Shown piece by piece: positions 44,811-52,344 of a DNA stretch of 64,000 bases (position 1 is its first letter; each line of letters starts with the position of its first letter). The notes beneath the pieces are model-generated. The model saw only the letters and a list, made by a program, of their open reading frames with translations, searched no databases and had not been told where the DNA came from. The DNA is from an uncultured Eubacteriales bacterium (GTDB lineage Bacteria > Bacillota > Clostridia > Christensenellales > Aristaeellaceae). The position numbers and the translations under genes are program-made. Where the stretch lies: assembly GCA_902761755.1 (NCBI GenBank), contig CACWLP010000005.1, forward strand, positions 37,352 through 101,351. Direction: 5' to 3'.

Positions 44811-47147
44811 TCAGCCCAAAGCCATGCCGATCAAGCGCACGATCAGCGCCCCGATCCACGCCAGCGTGCATTGCCAGAACACCACGCCCAGGGCCCATCT
44901 GCGCCCCATTTCCCGCCGGATGGCGGTCACCGCCGCCACGCAGGGAGTATACAGCAAACTGAACACCAGCATACACGCCGCGCCCAGGCCGCCCAGGGCT
45001 TCCAGCCCGTCCCGGAACAGCGTCTTCATCACGGAAACCACGCTTTCCTTGGCCATGAAGCCGCTGATCAGGGAAGTGACGATCCGCCAGTCCCCCAGGC
45101 CTACCGGCGCGAACAGCGGGGCGATCAGGCTGGCCGCCGCCGCCAGGATGCTGTCGTGGGGATCCTCCACCAGATTGAAGCGGAAATCAAAGCTCTTGAG
45201 GAACCAGACCACGATGGTGGCGATGAGGATGACGGAAAAGGCGCGGTGCAGAAAATCCTTCGCCTTCTCCCACAGCAGCAGCATCACGTTCCGGGGGCTG
45301 GGAAAGCGGTAATTGGGCAGCTCCATCACGAAGGGCACCGCCTCGCCTCTGAACAGGGTGTTCTTGAACACGTGCGCCGCCAGGATCCCTGCCAGGATGC
45401 CCAGCAGATACAGCCCCGTGATGATCAGCCAGCTCCGCTCCGGGAAAAACACGCTGACGAAGAAGCCGTAGATGGGCAGTTTGGCCGTGCAGCTCATAAA
45501 GGGCGTCAGCAGGATGGTCATTCTGCGGTCCCGGGCGCTGGGCAGCGTCCGGGTGGACATGACGGCGGGCACCGTGCACCCAAAGCCGATGAGCATGGGC
45601 ACGATGCTGCGGCCGGACAGGCCGATGCGGCGCAGCAGCTTATCCATCACGAAGGCCACCCGGGCGATATAGCCGCTGTCTTCCAGAAGGGACAGGAAGA
45701 AAAACAGGATCACGATGATGGGCAGGAAGCTCACCACCGTGCCCACGCCCTCGAAAACGCCGTCGATCACCAGGTTCTGCACCGTCTGGTTGACCCCGGC
45801 GGACCGCATGCCCGCGTCCGCCAGATCCCGGAGGGCGCCGATGCCGTCAGCCAGAAGATCCTGGAAGAAGGGGCCGATCAGGAAGAACGTGAGGAAGAAT
45901 ACCAGGGCCATGATGCCGATAAAGAAAGGAATGGCGGTGTACTTCCCCGTCAGCACCCGGTCCAGGCGCTGGCTGCGGCGGTGTTCCTTGCTCTCGTGGG
46001 GCTTGATCACGCATTCGCCGCACACCCGGCGGATGAAATCGAACCGCATGTCCGCCATGGCGGCGCTGGGATCCAGCCCCCGTTCGGTTTCCATCTGCAG
46101 GATGATATGCTGCAGCATCTCTTTTTCGTTCTGGTCCAGCGCCAGCTTTTCCTCGATCAGCCGGTCGCCCTCGATGAGCTTCCCGGCGGCGAAGCGCAGC
46201 GGCAGGTCCGCCGCCCGGGCGTGATCCTCGATCAGGTGAGCCACGGCGTGCAGCGCCCGGTGCACCGCCCCGCCGTGATCCTCCGCGCCGCAGAAATCCT
46301 GCTCCACGGGGCGTTCCTGATATTTGGCGATGTGCACCGCGTGGCGCACCAGCTCGTCCACGCCTTCGTTCTTCGCCGCGGAAATGGGCACCACCGGCAC
46401 CCCCAGCATCCGCTCCATGGCGTTCACGTCCACGGTGCCGCCGTTGCCCCGCAATTCGTCCATCATGTTCAGCGCCACCACCATGGGCACGTCCATTTCC
46501 AATAGCTGCACCGTCAGGTACAGGTTCCTTTCGATGTTGGTGGCGTCCACGATATTGATGATGGCCCGGGGATGATTTTTCAGCACGAAATCCCGGGAAA
46601 CCAGCTCCTCGCTGGAATAGGGGGACATCGAATAGATCCCCGGCAGGTCGGTGATCAGGGTATCGGCATGGCCGCGGATCACGCCGTCCTTGCGGTCCAC
46701 GGTGACGCCGGGGAAATTGCCCACGTGCTGGTTGGACCCGGTGAGCTGATTGAACAGGGTGGTCTTCCCGCTGTTCTGGTTGCCCACCAGGGCGAAGGTC
46801 AGCTTCGTGCCCTCCGGCAGCGGATCGCCCGTGCCCTTGGGATGGAATTTGCCTTCCTCGCCCAATCCGGGGTGATCGCTGTACCGGCGGCGGTCCTGCT
46901 TCTCCCGGGGCGCCGCCGCCTGCTGCAGCGGCTCCACCTCGATCTTTTCCGCATCCGCCAGCCGCAGCGTCAGCTCATACCCGTGGATCCTCAGCTCCAT
47001 CGGGTCGCCCATGGGGGCCAGCTTGATCGCCGTCACCTCCGCCCCGGGGATCACGCCCATATCCAGAAAATGCTGCCGCAGGGCCCCCTCGCCCCCCACC
47101 GTCCGCACCCGGGCGGTTTTCCCCGGCAGCAGTCCGCTCAGTTTCAT
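44811..47147 (-). CDS. feoB: ferrous iron transporter FeoB with fused FeoA domain
   Basis: This 778-residue protein imports Fe2+. An N-terminal FeoA SH3-like domain (1-75; LLPGKTARVRTVGGEG, FLDMGVIPGAEV) is fused to the FeoB G domain (G1 GNQNSGKT near residue 120, G3 DLPG, G4 NMMDE) and to the membrane core with the Gate motifs GFGCTVPAVMSTRTL and FMSCTAKLPIY. No separate feoA is found. The ATG at 47147 has AAGGAG about 10 nt upstream; a leader hairpin (GGGCGGCG/CGCCGCCC, 47168-47189) and a TAATAT -10 box (47202-47197) lie before it. Confidence 0.95.
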   Translation of the reverse strand: MKLSGLLPGKTARVRTVGGEGALRQHFLDMGVIPGAEVTAIKLAPMGDPMELRIHGYELTLRLADAEKIEVEPLQQAAAPREKQDRRRYSDHPGLGEEGKFHPKGTGDPLPEGTKLTFALVGNQNSGKTTLFNQLTGSNQHVGNFPGVTVDRKDGVIRGHADTLITDLPGIYSMSPYSSEELVSRDFVLKNHPRAIINIVDATNIERNLYLTVQLLEMDVPMVVALNMMDELRGNGGTVDVNAMERMLGVPVVPISAAKNEGVDELVRHAVHIAKYQERPVEQDFCGAEDHGGAVHRALHAVAHLIEDHARAADLPLRFAAGKLIEGDRLIEEKLALDQNEKEMLQHIILQMETERGLDPSAAMADMRFDFIRRVCGECVIKPHESKEHRRSQRLDRVLTGKYTAIPFFIGIMALVFFLTFFLIGPFFQDLLADGIGALRDLADAGMRSAGVNQTVQNLVIDGVFEGVGTVVSFLPIIVILFFFLSLLEDSGYIARVAFVMDKLLRRIGLSGRSIVPMLIGFGCTVPAVMSTRTLPSARDRRMTILLTPFMSCTAKLPIYGFFVSVFFPERSWLIITGLYLLGILAGILAAHVFKNTLFRGEAVPFVMELPNYRFPSPRNVMLLLWEKAKDFLHRAFSVILIATIVVWFLKSFDFRFNLVEDPHDSILAAAASLIAPLFAPVGLGDWRIVTSLISGFMAKESVVSVMKTLFRDGLEALGGLGAACMLVFSLLYTPCVAAVTAIRREMGRRWALGVVFWQCTLAWIGALIVRLIGMALG

Positions 47148-47250
47148 CGTCCGTCCGCTCCTTATCCGGGCGGCGTCTTTTCGCCGCCCCAGGACAATAT
47201 TAGACAAAACTTACGGATTTCCTTGTGAACGGGAAAAATAAAATCGCAAC

Positions 47251-47290
47251 CCTCTCCGCCCCTCCGGGGCACCTCCCCCGGCGGGGGAGG
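47251..47290. repeat. GC-rich palindromic repeat, copy 1
   Basis: Reads CCTCTCCGCCCCTCCGGGGC then ACCTCCCCC-gg-CGGGGGAGGT: two adjoining hairpins, CCCC/GGGG and ACCTCCCCC/CGGGGGAGGT. Confidence 0.8.
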
Positions 47291-47374
47291 TAAAATCAGC
47301 GATACCCTGCCGAACCATCTCCCGCATACTGAAAGTACATTGGTATGTGTATTCCCCTGGGGGGGGCAAGTTTA

Positions 47375-47417
47375 GCTCCCCCGCTGGGGGGGAGCTGGCG
47401 CACAGCGCCTGAGGGGG
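47375..47417. repeat. GC-rich palindromic repeat, partial inverted copy
   Basis: GCTCCCCC and GGGGGAGC form a hairpin (47375-47395), followed by GGCGCacaGCGCC-like and TGAGGGGGC, which recalls the complement of the direct copies. Confidence 0.6.
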
Positions 47418-47448
47418 CATAGATGCTATCCAGCAAACGATCTCAATG

Positions 47449-47489
47449 CCCTCTCCGCCCCTTCGGGGCACCTCCCCCAGAGGGGGAGG
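47449..47489. repeat. GC-rich palindromic repeat, copy 2
   Basis: CCCTCTCCGCCCCTTCGGGG followed by CACCTCCCCC-aga-GGGGGAGG. Nearly identical to copy 3, which begins 3 bp later. Confidence 0.85.
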
Positions 47490-47492
47490 AAA

Positions 47493-47533
47493 CCCTCTCC
47501 GCCCCTTCGGGGCACCTCCCCCAAAAGGGGAGG
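47493..47533. repeat. GC-rich palindromic repeat, copy 3
   Basis: Same unit as copy 2, with CCTCCCCC-aaaa-GGGGAGG as its second hairpin. Confidence 0.85.
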
Positions 47534-47750
47534 ATTTAGAAAGCAACTGCCAGAAGCAACTGCCAAAAGGCTAAGAAAGCAGCCGCCAAAAAGCAGAGCA
47601 AGCAGCCGTCAAATCATAGAACAGAAGCGTGCCTCCGGCTGTATCGCCGCAAGCGTCTGAAGGCAAAGCAAATCCTTTTGATCGCCGCCGAAACCCGTGC
47701 GCGGGCAAAGCGCCGGACACGGAATGAAAATATCGCCGGGGCGTGGGGGG

Positions 47751-47957
47751 TCAACGGAACAGCGTGCACCCCATCTCCCGGAACTCCCGGATCTTCCGGC
47801 GCAGGGCGTCCTCCTCCACGCAGAAGCGCGCCGCCAGGCAGGTCAGGCAGTAAAACGCTTCCGCCCCGCGGTTCACCATCTTTTTCGTCAGGGCGATCTC
47901 GTCCTTTTCCAATATTCGTCCGCAGGATACGCAGCGCCCGTCCTCCTTTTTATCCAT
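47751..47957 (-). CDS. small zinc-ribbon-like protein (two CxxC pairs)
   Basis: The 68-residue product has CVSCG near residue 9 and CLTC near residue 37, spaced as in a zinc ribbon, then a basic helix (ALRRKIREFREMGC). It is predicted cytoplasmic. The start overlaps the alpha-galactosidase stop by 8 nt (ATGGATAA), so it is translated from the same message. No specific function is recognisable; nucleic-acid binding or a structural role is possible. Confidence 0.75.
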   Translation of the reverse strand: MDKKEDGRCVSCGRILEKDEIALTKKMVNRGAEAFYCLTCLAARFCVEEDALRRKIREFREMGCTLFR

Positions 47958-49140
47958 GGGCTTTGACCAGGCGGCAGAGATACAAACGCATATCGTGGCC
48001 GGGCACCGTGGGGTTGAAATAATCGAACTTCGCGCCCAGGTTTTCCCCGGTGAACACGTCGCGGATTTCCAGCGCCCAGCCGCCGGCCACCGGCAGCCCC
48101 AGATCCACCAATTCGCAGTGGATGCAGCTTTCCGCTTCGGACATATTCACGTACGCCAGGGCAAATTCGTTATCGGACAGATGGCGGAAGAAGGTGAAGG
48201 ACGAATCCGGGATCATCCGCCAGGGCATCTCCCCTTCCTTGGCGTCTGGGTTGCCGGTAAACACCGATCCCCGGCGGATCAGGTAAGGCGGGCGGCATTC
48301 CTCGTCCTGGTCGATGCGCAGAAGGTCCTTGTTCTGCATGAGGGCCTGATATTCCGGCGCCACGGCGCGCAGGTCCGCCCCCATCATCAGCGGCACGCCC
48401 GCCAGGCACCACAGGGCAAACTGCATCCGGTATTCCTCATAGGTGCACGTTTTTCCCACGCCCACGTTGCCCTTGCCGCCCATGCCCACGGTGAGCATGT
48501 CCATATCGTTGAAGCAGCCCGCGCCGCTCATGCACAGGTTGTCGATCTGGGATTTGAAAATATCGGTGAAGGAAACGTAATTGTCCATGATGTCGCCGGT
48601 GGAGCGGTACATCTGCGCGCCTACGGAGCGCATCCACTTCCAGGGCTCCTTCTGCCCCCAGTTGCACGCGGAAAACAGGATCTCCCGCCCCGTGGCCTTC
48701 AGCGCCATGCTCATGGTCTGATACCGGGTGCGGCAGTCACCGGTCTGGGGGAAATTGCAGAAATCGTATTTCAGGAAGTCCACGCCCCAGGAAGCGAAGG
48801 TGGCGGCGTCCGTAAATTCATGGTCGTAGCTGGAGGGATAGCCCGCGCAGGTCATGACCCCGGCGCAGGAATACATGCCGAATTTGAGCCCCTTCCCGTG
48901 CACGTAATCCGCCAGAGCCTTCATCCCGTGGGGAAATTTTTCCGGGTCCGGCACCAGCAGCCCGTTTTCGTCCCGGTCCCGGAGGGACCAGCAGTCGTCG
49001 ATCACCAGGTATTCGTATCCCGCGTCCCGGTAGCCCTTGTCCACCATGTAATCCGCCATTTCCCGGATCAGGGCGTCGCTGATCTTATCGCCGAAGGTAT
49101 TCCAGGAATTCCATCCCAGGGGCGGCCGTTTTGCCAGCAT
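47950..49140 (-). CDS. GH27 family alpha-galactosidase-like glycosidase
   Basis: This 396-residue enzyme has no signal peptide. GH27 motifs: PPLGWNSWNTFGDKIS at the N-terminus, YLVIDDCWSLRD, KFGMYSCAGVMTCAGYPSS, DFLKYDFCNFP with the nucleophile Asp, and YRSTGDIMDNY with the acid/base Asp. It would release terminal alpha-galactose, or a related alpha-linked sugar, from imported oligosaccharides; GH27 also includes other specificities. The ATG at 49140 follows AAGGAG at 10 nt, which decides against an upstream in-frame ATG. Confidence 0.9.
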   Translation of the reverse strand: MLAKRPPLGWNSWNTFGDKISDALIREMADYMVDKGYRDAGYEYLVIDDCWSLRDRDENGLLVPDPEKFPHGMKALADYVHGKGLKFGMYSCAGVMTCAGYPSSYDHEFTDAATFASWGVDFLKYDFCNFPQTGDCRTRYQTMSMALKATGREILFSACNWGQKEPWKWMRSVGAQMYRSTGDIMDNYVSFTDIFKSQIDNLCMSGAGCFNDMDMLTVGMGGKGNVGVGKTCTYEEYRMQFALWCLAGVPLMMGADLRAVAPEYQALMQNKDLLRIDQDEECRPPYLIRRGSVFTGNPDAKEGEMPWRMIPDSSFTFFRHLSDNEFALAYVNMSEAESCIHCELVDLGLPVAGGWALEIRDVFTGENLGAKFDYFNPTVPGHDMRLYLCRLVKAHG

Positions 49141-49187
49141 GGGTGCATTTCTCCTTCCGCGCCGCAAACGCGGCTTTTTCTCATTAC

Positions 49188-49217
49188 ATTATACCAAACG
49201 GGCCCGCCCTCCCGCAA
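49188..49217 (-). promoter_or_regulatory. promoter of the GH27 gene
   Basis: On the minus strand TTGCGG (49217-49212), 18 bp and an extended TGGTATAAT -10. A GCCGC/GCGGC hairpin follows in the leader (49161-49174). Confidence 0.75.
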
Positions 49218-49271
49218 GGCTTTCCCGGCCGTTCAGGCGGGGAAGGCGCAAGAAAAATTTTCCACGGCGGA

Positions 49272-49301
49272 TTGACTTTGTTCCCGCGCCGGGCTTATGA
49301 T
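49272..49301 (+). promoter_or_regulatory. promoter of the isomerase-dehydrogenase-oxidoreductase operon
   Basis: TTGACT (49272-49277), 18 bp and TATGAT (49296-49301). The GH27 and trio promoters diverge about 55 bp apart. Confidence 0.72.
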
Positions 49302-49338
49302 GAAACCGGACGGAATAAAAGAACAGGAGGCGGTTTTC

Positions 49339-50181
49339 ATGCTGCTTGGCGGAACCGTTGCGGGCGCCTTCGACGCCCCGGAAGCCTGGGAGCGGCTGCT
49401 GGCCGCGTCCCGCTTCAAGGCCGTTACGGCGCCTTTTGACTGCCGCACGCCCCGGGGGGAAGCCGCGCAATACGTTTCCGCGGCAAAACGCCGGGGGGCG
49501 GTGATCGCGGAGGTGGGCGTATGGCGCAACTGCCTGGACCCGGATCCGGCAAAAGCCAAAGAAGCCCTGCGCTATGCCAAGGATCAGCTGGCCCTGGCGG
49601 AGGAATGGGGCGTGCCCTGCTGCGTCAATATCGCCGGCACCCCCGGCGCGGCGGGCTGGGACGCCGCGGACAAAAGCAATTTCACCCCCGAAACCTACCG
49701 CCGCACCGTCGCCTCCATCCGGGAGATCATCGACGACGTGCGGCCGGCGCGCGCGTTTTACTGCATCGAGCCCATGCCCTGGATGGTGCCGGACAGCCCG
49801 GAGGCGTATCTGCGGCTTCTGGAGGATGTGGACAGGCCGCAGTTCGCCGCGCATATGGATTTCGTGAATATGATCAACTGTCCCCGCCGCGCCCTGGCCC
49901 CGGAGGATTTCGTGGAGGAGTGCTTTTCCCGTCTGGCCCCGTATATCAAAAGCACCCATATAAAGGACAGCCGGCTGCACCCCACCAGGCTGACCGCGGT
50001 GCTGGAGGAATGCAGCCCCGGGGAAGGGGATCTGGACTTTGAAAAGATCCTGGGGATCCTGGACAGGTATCTGCCCCCCGACGCCCCGGTGCTGCTGGAG
50101 CACATGCGCACCTTTGAGGAATATCAGGCCGCATACGCCTATCTTTCCGGCGCCGCCGCCCGGGCGGGCGTCAGCATCTGA
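49339..50181 (+). CDS. sugar phosphate isomerase/epimerase family TIM-barrel protein
   Basis: This 280-residue xylose-isomerase-like TIM barrel has metal ligands at FYCIEPMPWM (Glu), AHMDFVNM (Asp), KSTHIKDSR (His) and VLLEHMRTF (Glu), so a divalent metal site is intact. Relatives isomerise or epimerise keto-sugars; some cleave 3-keto-glycosides. The ATG at 49339 follows AGGAGG and is preferred over an earlier in-frame ATG at 49297 that lies in the promoter. First gene of a three-gene operon with two oxidoreductases. Confidence 0.85.
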   Translation: MLLGGTVAGAFDAPEAWERLLAASRFKAVTAPFDCRTPRGEAAQYVSAAKRRGAVIAEVGVWRNCLDPDPAKAKEALRYAKDQLALAEEWGVPCCVNIAGTPGAAGWDAADKSNFTPETYRRTVASIREIIDDVRPARAFYCIEPMPWMVPDSPEAYLRLLEDVDRPQFAAHMDFVNMINCPRRALAPEDFVEECFSRLAPYIKSTHIKDSRLHPTRLTAVLEECSPGEGDLDFEKILGILDRYLPPDAPVLLEHMRTFEEYQAAYAYLSGAAARAGVSI

Positions 50182-50201
50182 AAAAAGGAGGAAACCGCTT
50201 T

Positions 50202-51092
50202 ATGGCCGACAGCCGTCCCCTGCCCGGCGATTCCATCGCCCTCAACCGCCGGTATCTGGATCATCTGCTGGTGGAGGGCCGCATCGTGGGCGCGGCGCAC
50301 CCCACCGCGGAAACGCGCCTGCTGGGCTGCGCCTTTTCCACCCCCATCGTCACCGCGGCCCTGAGCCATCTGAAGCGCGGCATGGCCGCCTTCGCCCTGG
50401 GCGCAAAGCAGGCCGGGGCCGCCTGCTGTATCGGCATGGGCAGCTGCGAGGAAATGGAATCCGCCCTGTCCACCGGCGCGAAGATCGTCAAGATCATCAA
50501 GCCCTACGCCGACCCGGATCTGATCTTTGAACGGCTGGCGTGCGCCAAGGCCCACGGGGCTGTCGCCGTGGGCATGGACGTGGAGCATGCCGTGAACGTG
50601 GCCGACGACCGGGATTCCCTGGTGGCGGGCTATCCGATGAAGCTGCCCACGCAGCAGGAGCTGAAAACGTATATCGGCGCCGCGGGGCTGCCCTTTCTCA
50701 TCAAGGGCGCGCTGAGCGTCCGCGACGCCCTGACCTGCCGGGATCTGGGCTGCGCCGGCGTGATCCTCAGCCACCACAACGGCCTGATGCGCTGGGCCGT
50801 TCCCCCCGCCATGCTGCTGCCGGAGATCCGCCAGGCCGTGGGGCGGGATTTCCTGCTGGTGGCCGACGGCGGCATCCGGGACGGCTTCGACGCTTTCAAG
50901 GCCCTGGCTCTGGGGGCGGACGCCGTGTCCGTGGGCAGGGCGCTGATGGCGCCCCTGGACGAAGGCGGCCCCGAAAAAATGGCGGACGTCCTCCGCGCCA
51001 TGACGGACGAAATCAAGGCCATGCTGGTGCGCACCGGCTCCCCGGACCCGGCTCATATCGACCCCGCGGTGATTCATCCCGTCGACTGGTAA
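50202..51092 (+). CDS. FMN-dependent alpha-hydroxy-acid dehydrogenase-like protein
   Basis: This 296-residue TIM barrel is of the lactate/glycolate oxidase family but shorter than the usual 350-400. FMN-site motifs are FSTPIVTAAL, FLIKGALSVRDAL (the Lys that contacts FMN), ILSHHNG (in place of SNHGGRQ, with the catalytic His), and DGGIRDGFDAFKALALGADA with VSVGRAL for FMN phosphate. It would oxidise a 2-hydroxy acid or a related sugar acid. AAAGGAGG precedes the ATG, 20 nt after the TIM-barrel gene. Confidence 0.85.
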   Translation: MADSRPLPGDSIALNRRYLDHLLVEGRIVGAAHPTAETRLLGCAFSTPIVTAALSHLKRGMAAFALGAKQAGAACCIGMGSCEEMESALSTGAKIVKIIKPYADPDLIFERLACAKAHGAVAVGMDVEHAVNVADDRDSLVAGYPMKLPTQQELKTYIGAAGLPFLIKGALSVRDALTCRDLGCAGVILSHHNGLMRWAVPPAMLLPEIRQAVGRDFLLVADGGIRDGFDAFKALALGADAVSVGRALMAPLDEGGPEKMADVLRAMTDEIKAMLVRTGSPDPAHIDPAVIHPVDW

Positions 51093-51110
51093 CACGAAAG
51101 GAGCATCGTT

Positions 51111-52085
51111 ATGGAAAAGATCCGTTGGGGCGTCCTGGGCACGGCGGATATCGCCCGGTGGCAGACCATCCCCGGCATGCGGGAGGCGGAGAACTGCGCG
51201 CTGTACGCCATTTCGGGCCGCAGCATCGAAAAAGCCCGGCAGTACCAGGCGGAATTCGGCTTTGAAAAGGCGTACGGCAGCTATGACGCGCTTTTGTCCG
51301 ATCCCGCGGTGCAGGCGGTGTACGTACCCCTGCCCAACGATCTGCACCGGGAATGGGTGATCCGGGCGCTGGAAGCAAAAAAGCACGTGCTGTGCGAAAA
51401 GCCCCTGGCGCTGACGGAAGCCCAGGCGCGGGACATGTTCCGCGCCGCGGAGGAAAACGGCGTGCATCTCATGGAGGCATACGCTTACCTGCACAATCCC
51501 TTCGTCCGGGCGGTGAAGGCAGAATTGGACGCCGGCGCCATCGGAAACGTGCTGTACCTGGAATCCGCCTTCGTGGGCGGGCCGCCCCGGGAGGGCAATT
51601 ACCGCGCCCGGCGGGACGCCGGCGGCGGCGCGCAGTACGATCTGGGCTGCTATCCCCTGAGCATGGCGCTGTGGATGCTGGACAGGGAGCCGCTCCGGGT
51701 CAGCGCTTCCGCCCTGTTCGCCGACAGCGGCATCGACCTGGCCGCCAACGTGCTTTTGTCCTTTGAGGGCGGGGCCGTGGCGAATCTCAGCTGCGGCATG
51801 CTGCTTCGCGCCAACCGCCTGGACCGCTTCCATCTCTGCGGCGACCGGGGCGAAATCTTCTCCGCCTTCCAGTTCAATCAGCCGGGCGAGATCGCCTACA
51901 CCCTGGTGCGGGACGGCAAAGCGGAAGAAAAGCGCGTCACCGCGCCCCAGAATTACCGCCTGGAGGTGGAGCAGCTGGGCCGCTGCATCCTCAAGGGCGA
52001 AGCCCCCGCCGTCTCCCCCGCGTTTTCATTGCGGGTGGCCCGGGTGCAGGACCGCATCCTGGACGCCATCGGCTTCTGGAAATAA
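51111..52085 (+). CDS. Gfo/Idh/MocA family NAD(P)-dependent oxidoreductase
   Basis: This 324-residue enzyme has an N-terminal Rossmann fold (WGVLGTADIARWQT, near residue 6), the family EKP motif in VLCEKPLALTE, and the catalytic His/Asp region GGGAQYDLGCYPLSMALWML (Asp and Tyr/His position). It oxidises a sugar or cyclitol hydroxyl. AAAGGAG precedes the ATG, 18 nt after the FMN dehydrogenase gene. The repeat element copy B begins 3 nt after its stop. Confidence 0.93.
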   Translation: MEKIRWGVLGTADIARWQTIPGMREAENCALYAISGRSIEKARQYQAEFGFEKAYGSYDALLSDPAVQAVYVPLPNDLHREWVIRALEAKKHVLCEKPLALTEAQARDMFRAAEENGVHLMEAYAYLHNPFVRAVKAELDAGAIGNVLYLESAFVGGPPREGNYRARRDAGGGAQYDLGCYPLSMALWMLDREPLRVSASALFADSGIDLAANVLLSFEGGAVANLSCGMLLRANRLDRFHLCGDRGEIFSAFQFNQPGEIAYTLVRDGKAEEKRVTAPQNYRLEVEQLGRCILKGEAPAVSPAFSLRVARVQDRILDAIGFWK

Positions 52086-52087
52086 CC

Positions 52088-52332
52088 GCCCCTTCGATCA
52101 AATGGATCCTCCATTTGATCGACATAAAACGCCTTTTCCTCTCGTCCCTGCGGGACTCCCGGGCGGAAAAGGCGCAAGGAAAGCATCCGCTTGGAGGGGC
52201 TTTGGGCCCCTCCAAACCACCCCGGGGTTTTCGTTTTTCCCGGTATTCACTGTTGCTCGTTCTTTTATGAAAACCAATATCCCTGTAAACAAAGAGGATG
52301 TTGCAGATTGGCTTTAAGCAACATCCTCTTTT
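52088..52332 (+). ncRNA. candidate structured RNA/repeat element, copy B
   Basis: Same element as copy A in inverse orientation. It has the GATCAAATGGA hairpin (52096-52120), a different variable hairpin (GTCCC-tgc-GGGAC), TTGGAGGGGC/GCCCCTCCAA, CCGGGG/TCCCGG, and the alternative pair: CAATATCC (52275-52282) or CAACATCC (52319-52326) for GGATGTTG (52296-52303). Compared with copy A the last stem changes G-C to A-T, keeping the pair. It ends in a terminator. It begins 3 nt behind the oxidoreductase stop. No protein is encoded. Confidence 0.5.
52294..52332 (+). terminator. terminator at the end of element copy B
   Basis: GAGGATGTTGC and GCAACATCCTC form an 11-bp stem with a 13-nt loop, followed by TTTT. 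It would close the oxidoreductase transcript after the element. Confidence 0.75.
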
Positions 52333-52344
52333 GATTCTGGTTTT

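Larger units (their letters stand above)
47208..47750. other. gene-free region with palindromic GC-rich repeats
   Basis: This 543-bp gap holds three direct copies and one partial inverted copy of a Clostridia-type palindrome (separate entries), then a stretch (47537-47612) with repeated AAGCAACTGCC/AAAGCAGCCGCC words, and about 130 bp without evident signals. A frame through 47540-47610 would read as a Lys/Ala-rich tail, but it has no start or ribosome-binding site. Confidence 0.6.

Noticed and set aside
47250-47533. A CRISPR array
   Set aside because: The repeats are palindromic, adjoin with 3-bp or 150-bp gaps rather than uniform spacers, and no cas gene is present.
50139-51833. Long minus-strand frame opposite the FMN dehydrogenase and Gfo/Idh genes
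   Set aside because: Antisense shadow with no start signal; plus-strand family motifs are complete.
42956-52332. A composite transposon bounded by the inverted element
   Set aside because: No transposase or resolvase lies between or next to the copies, and I see no target-site duplication at the ends.
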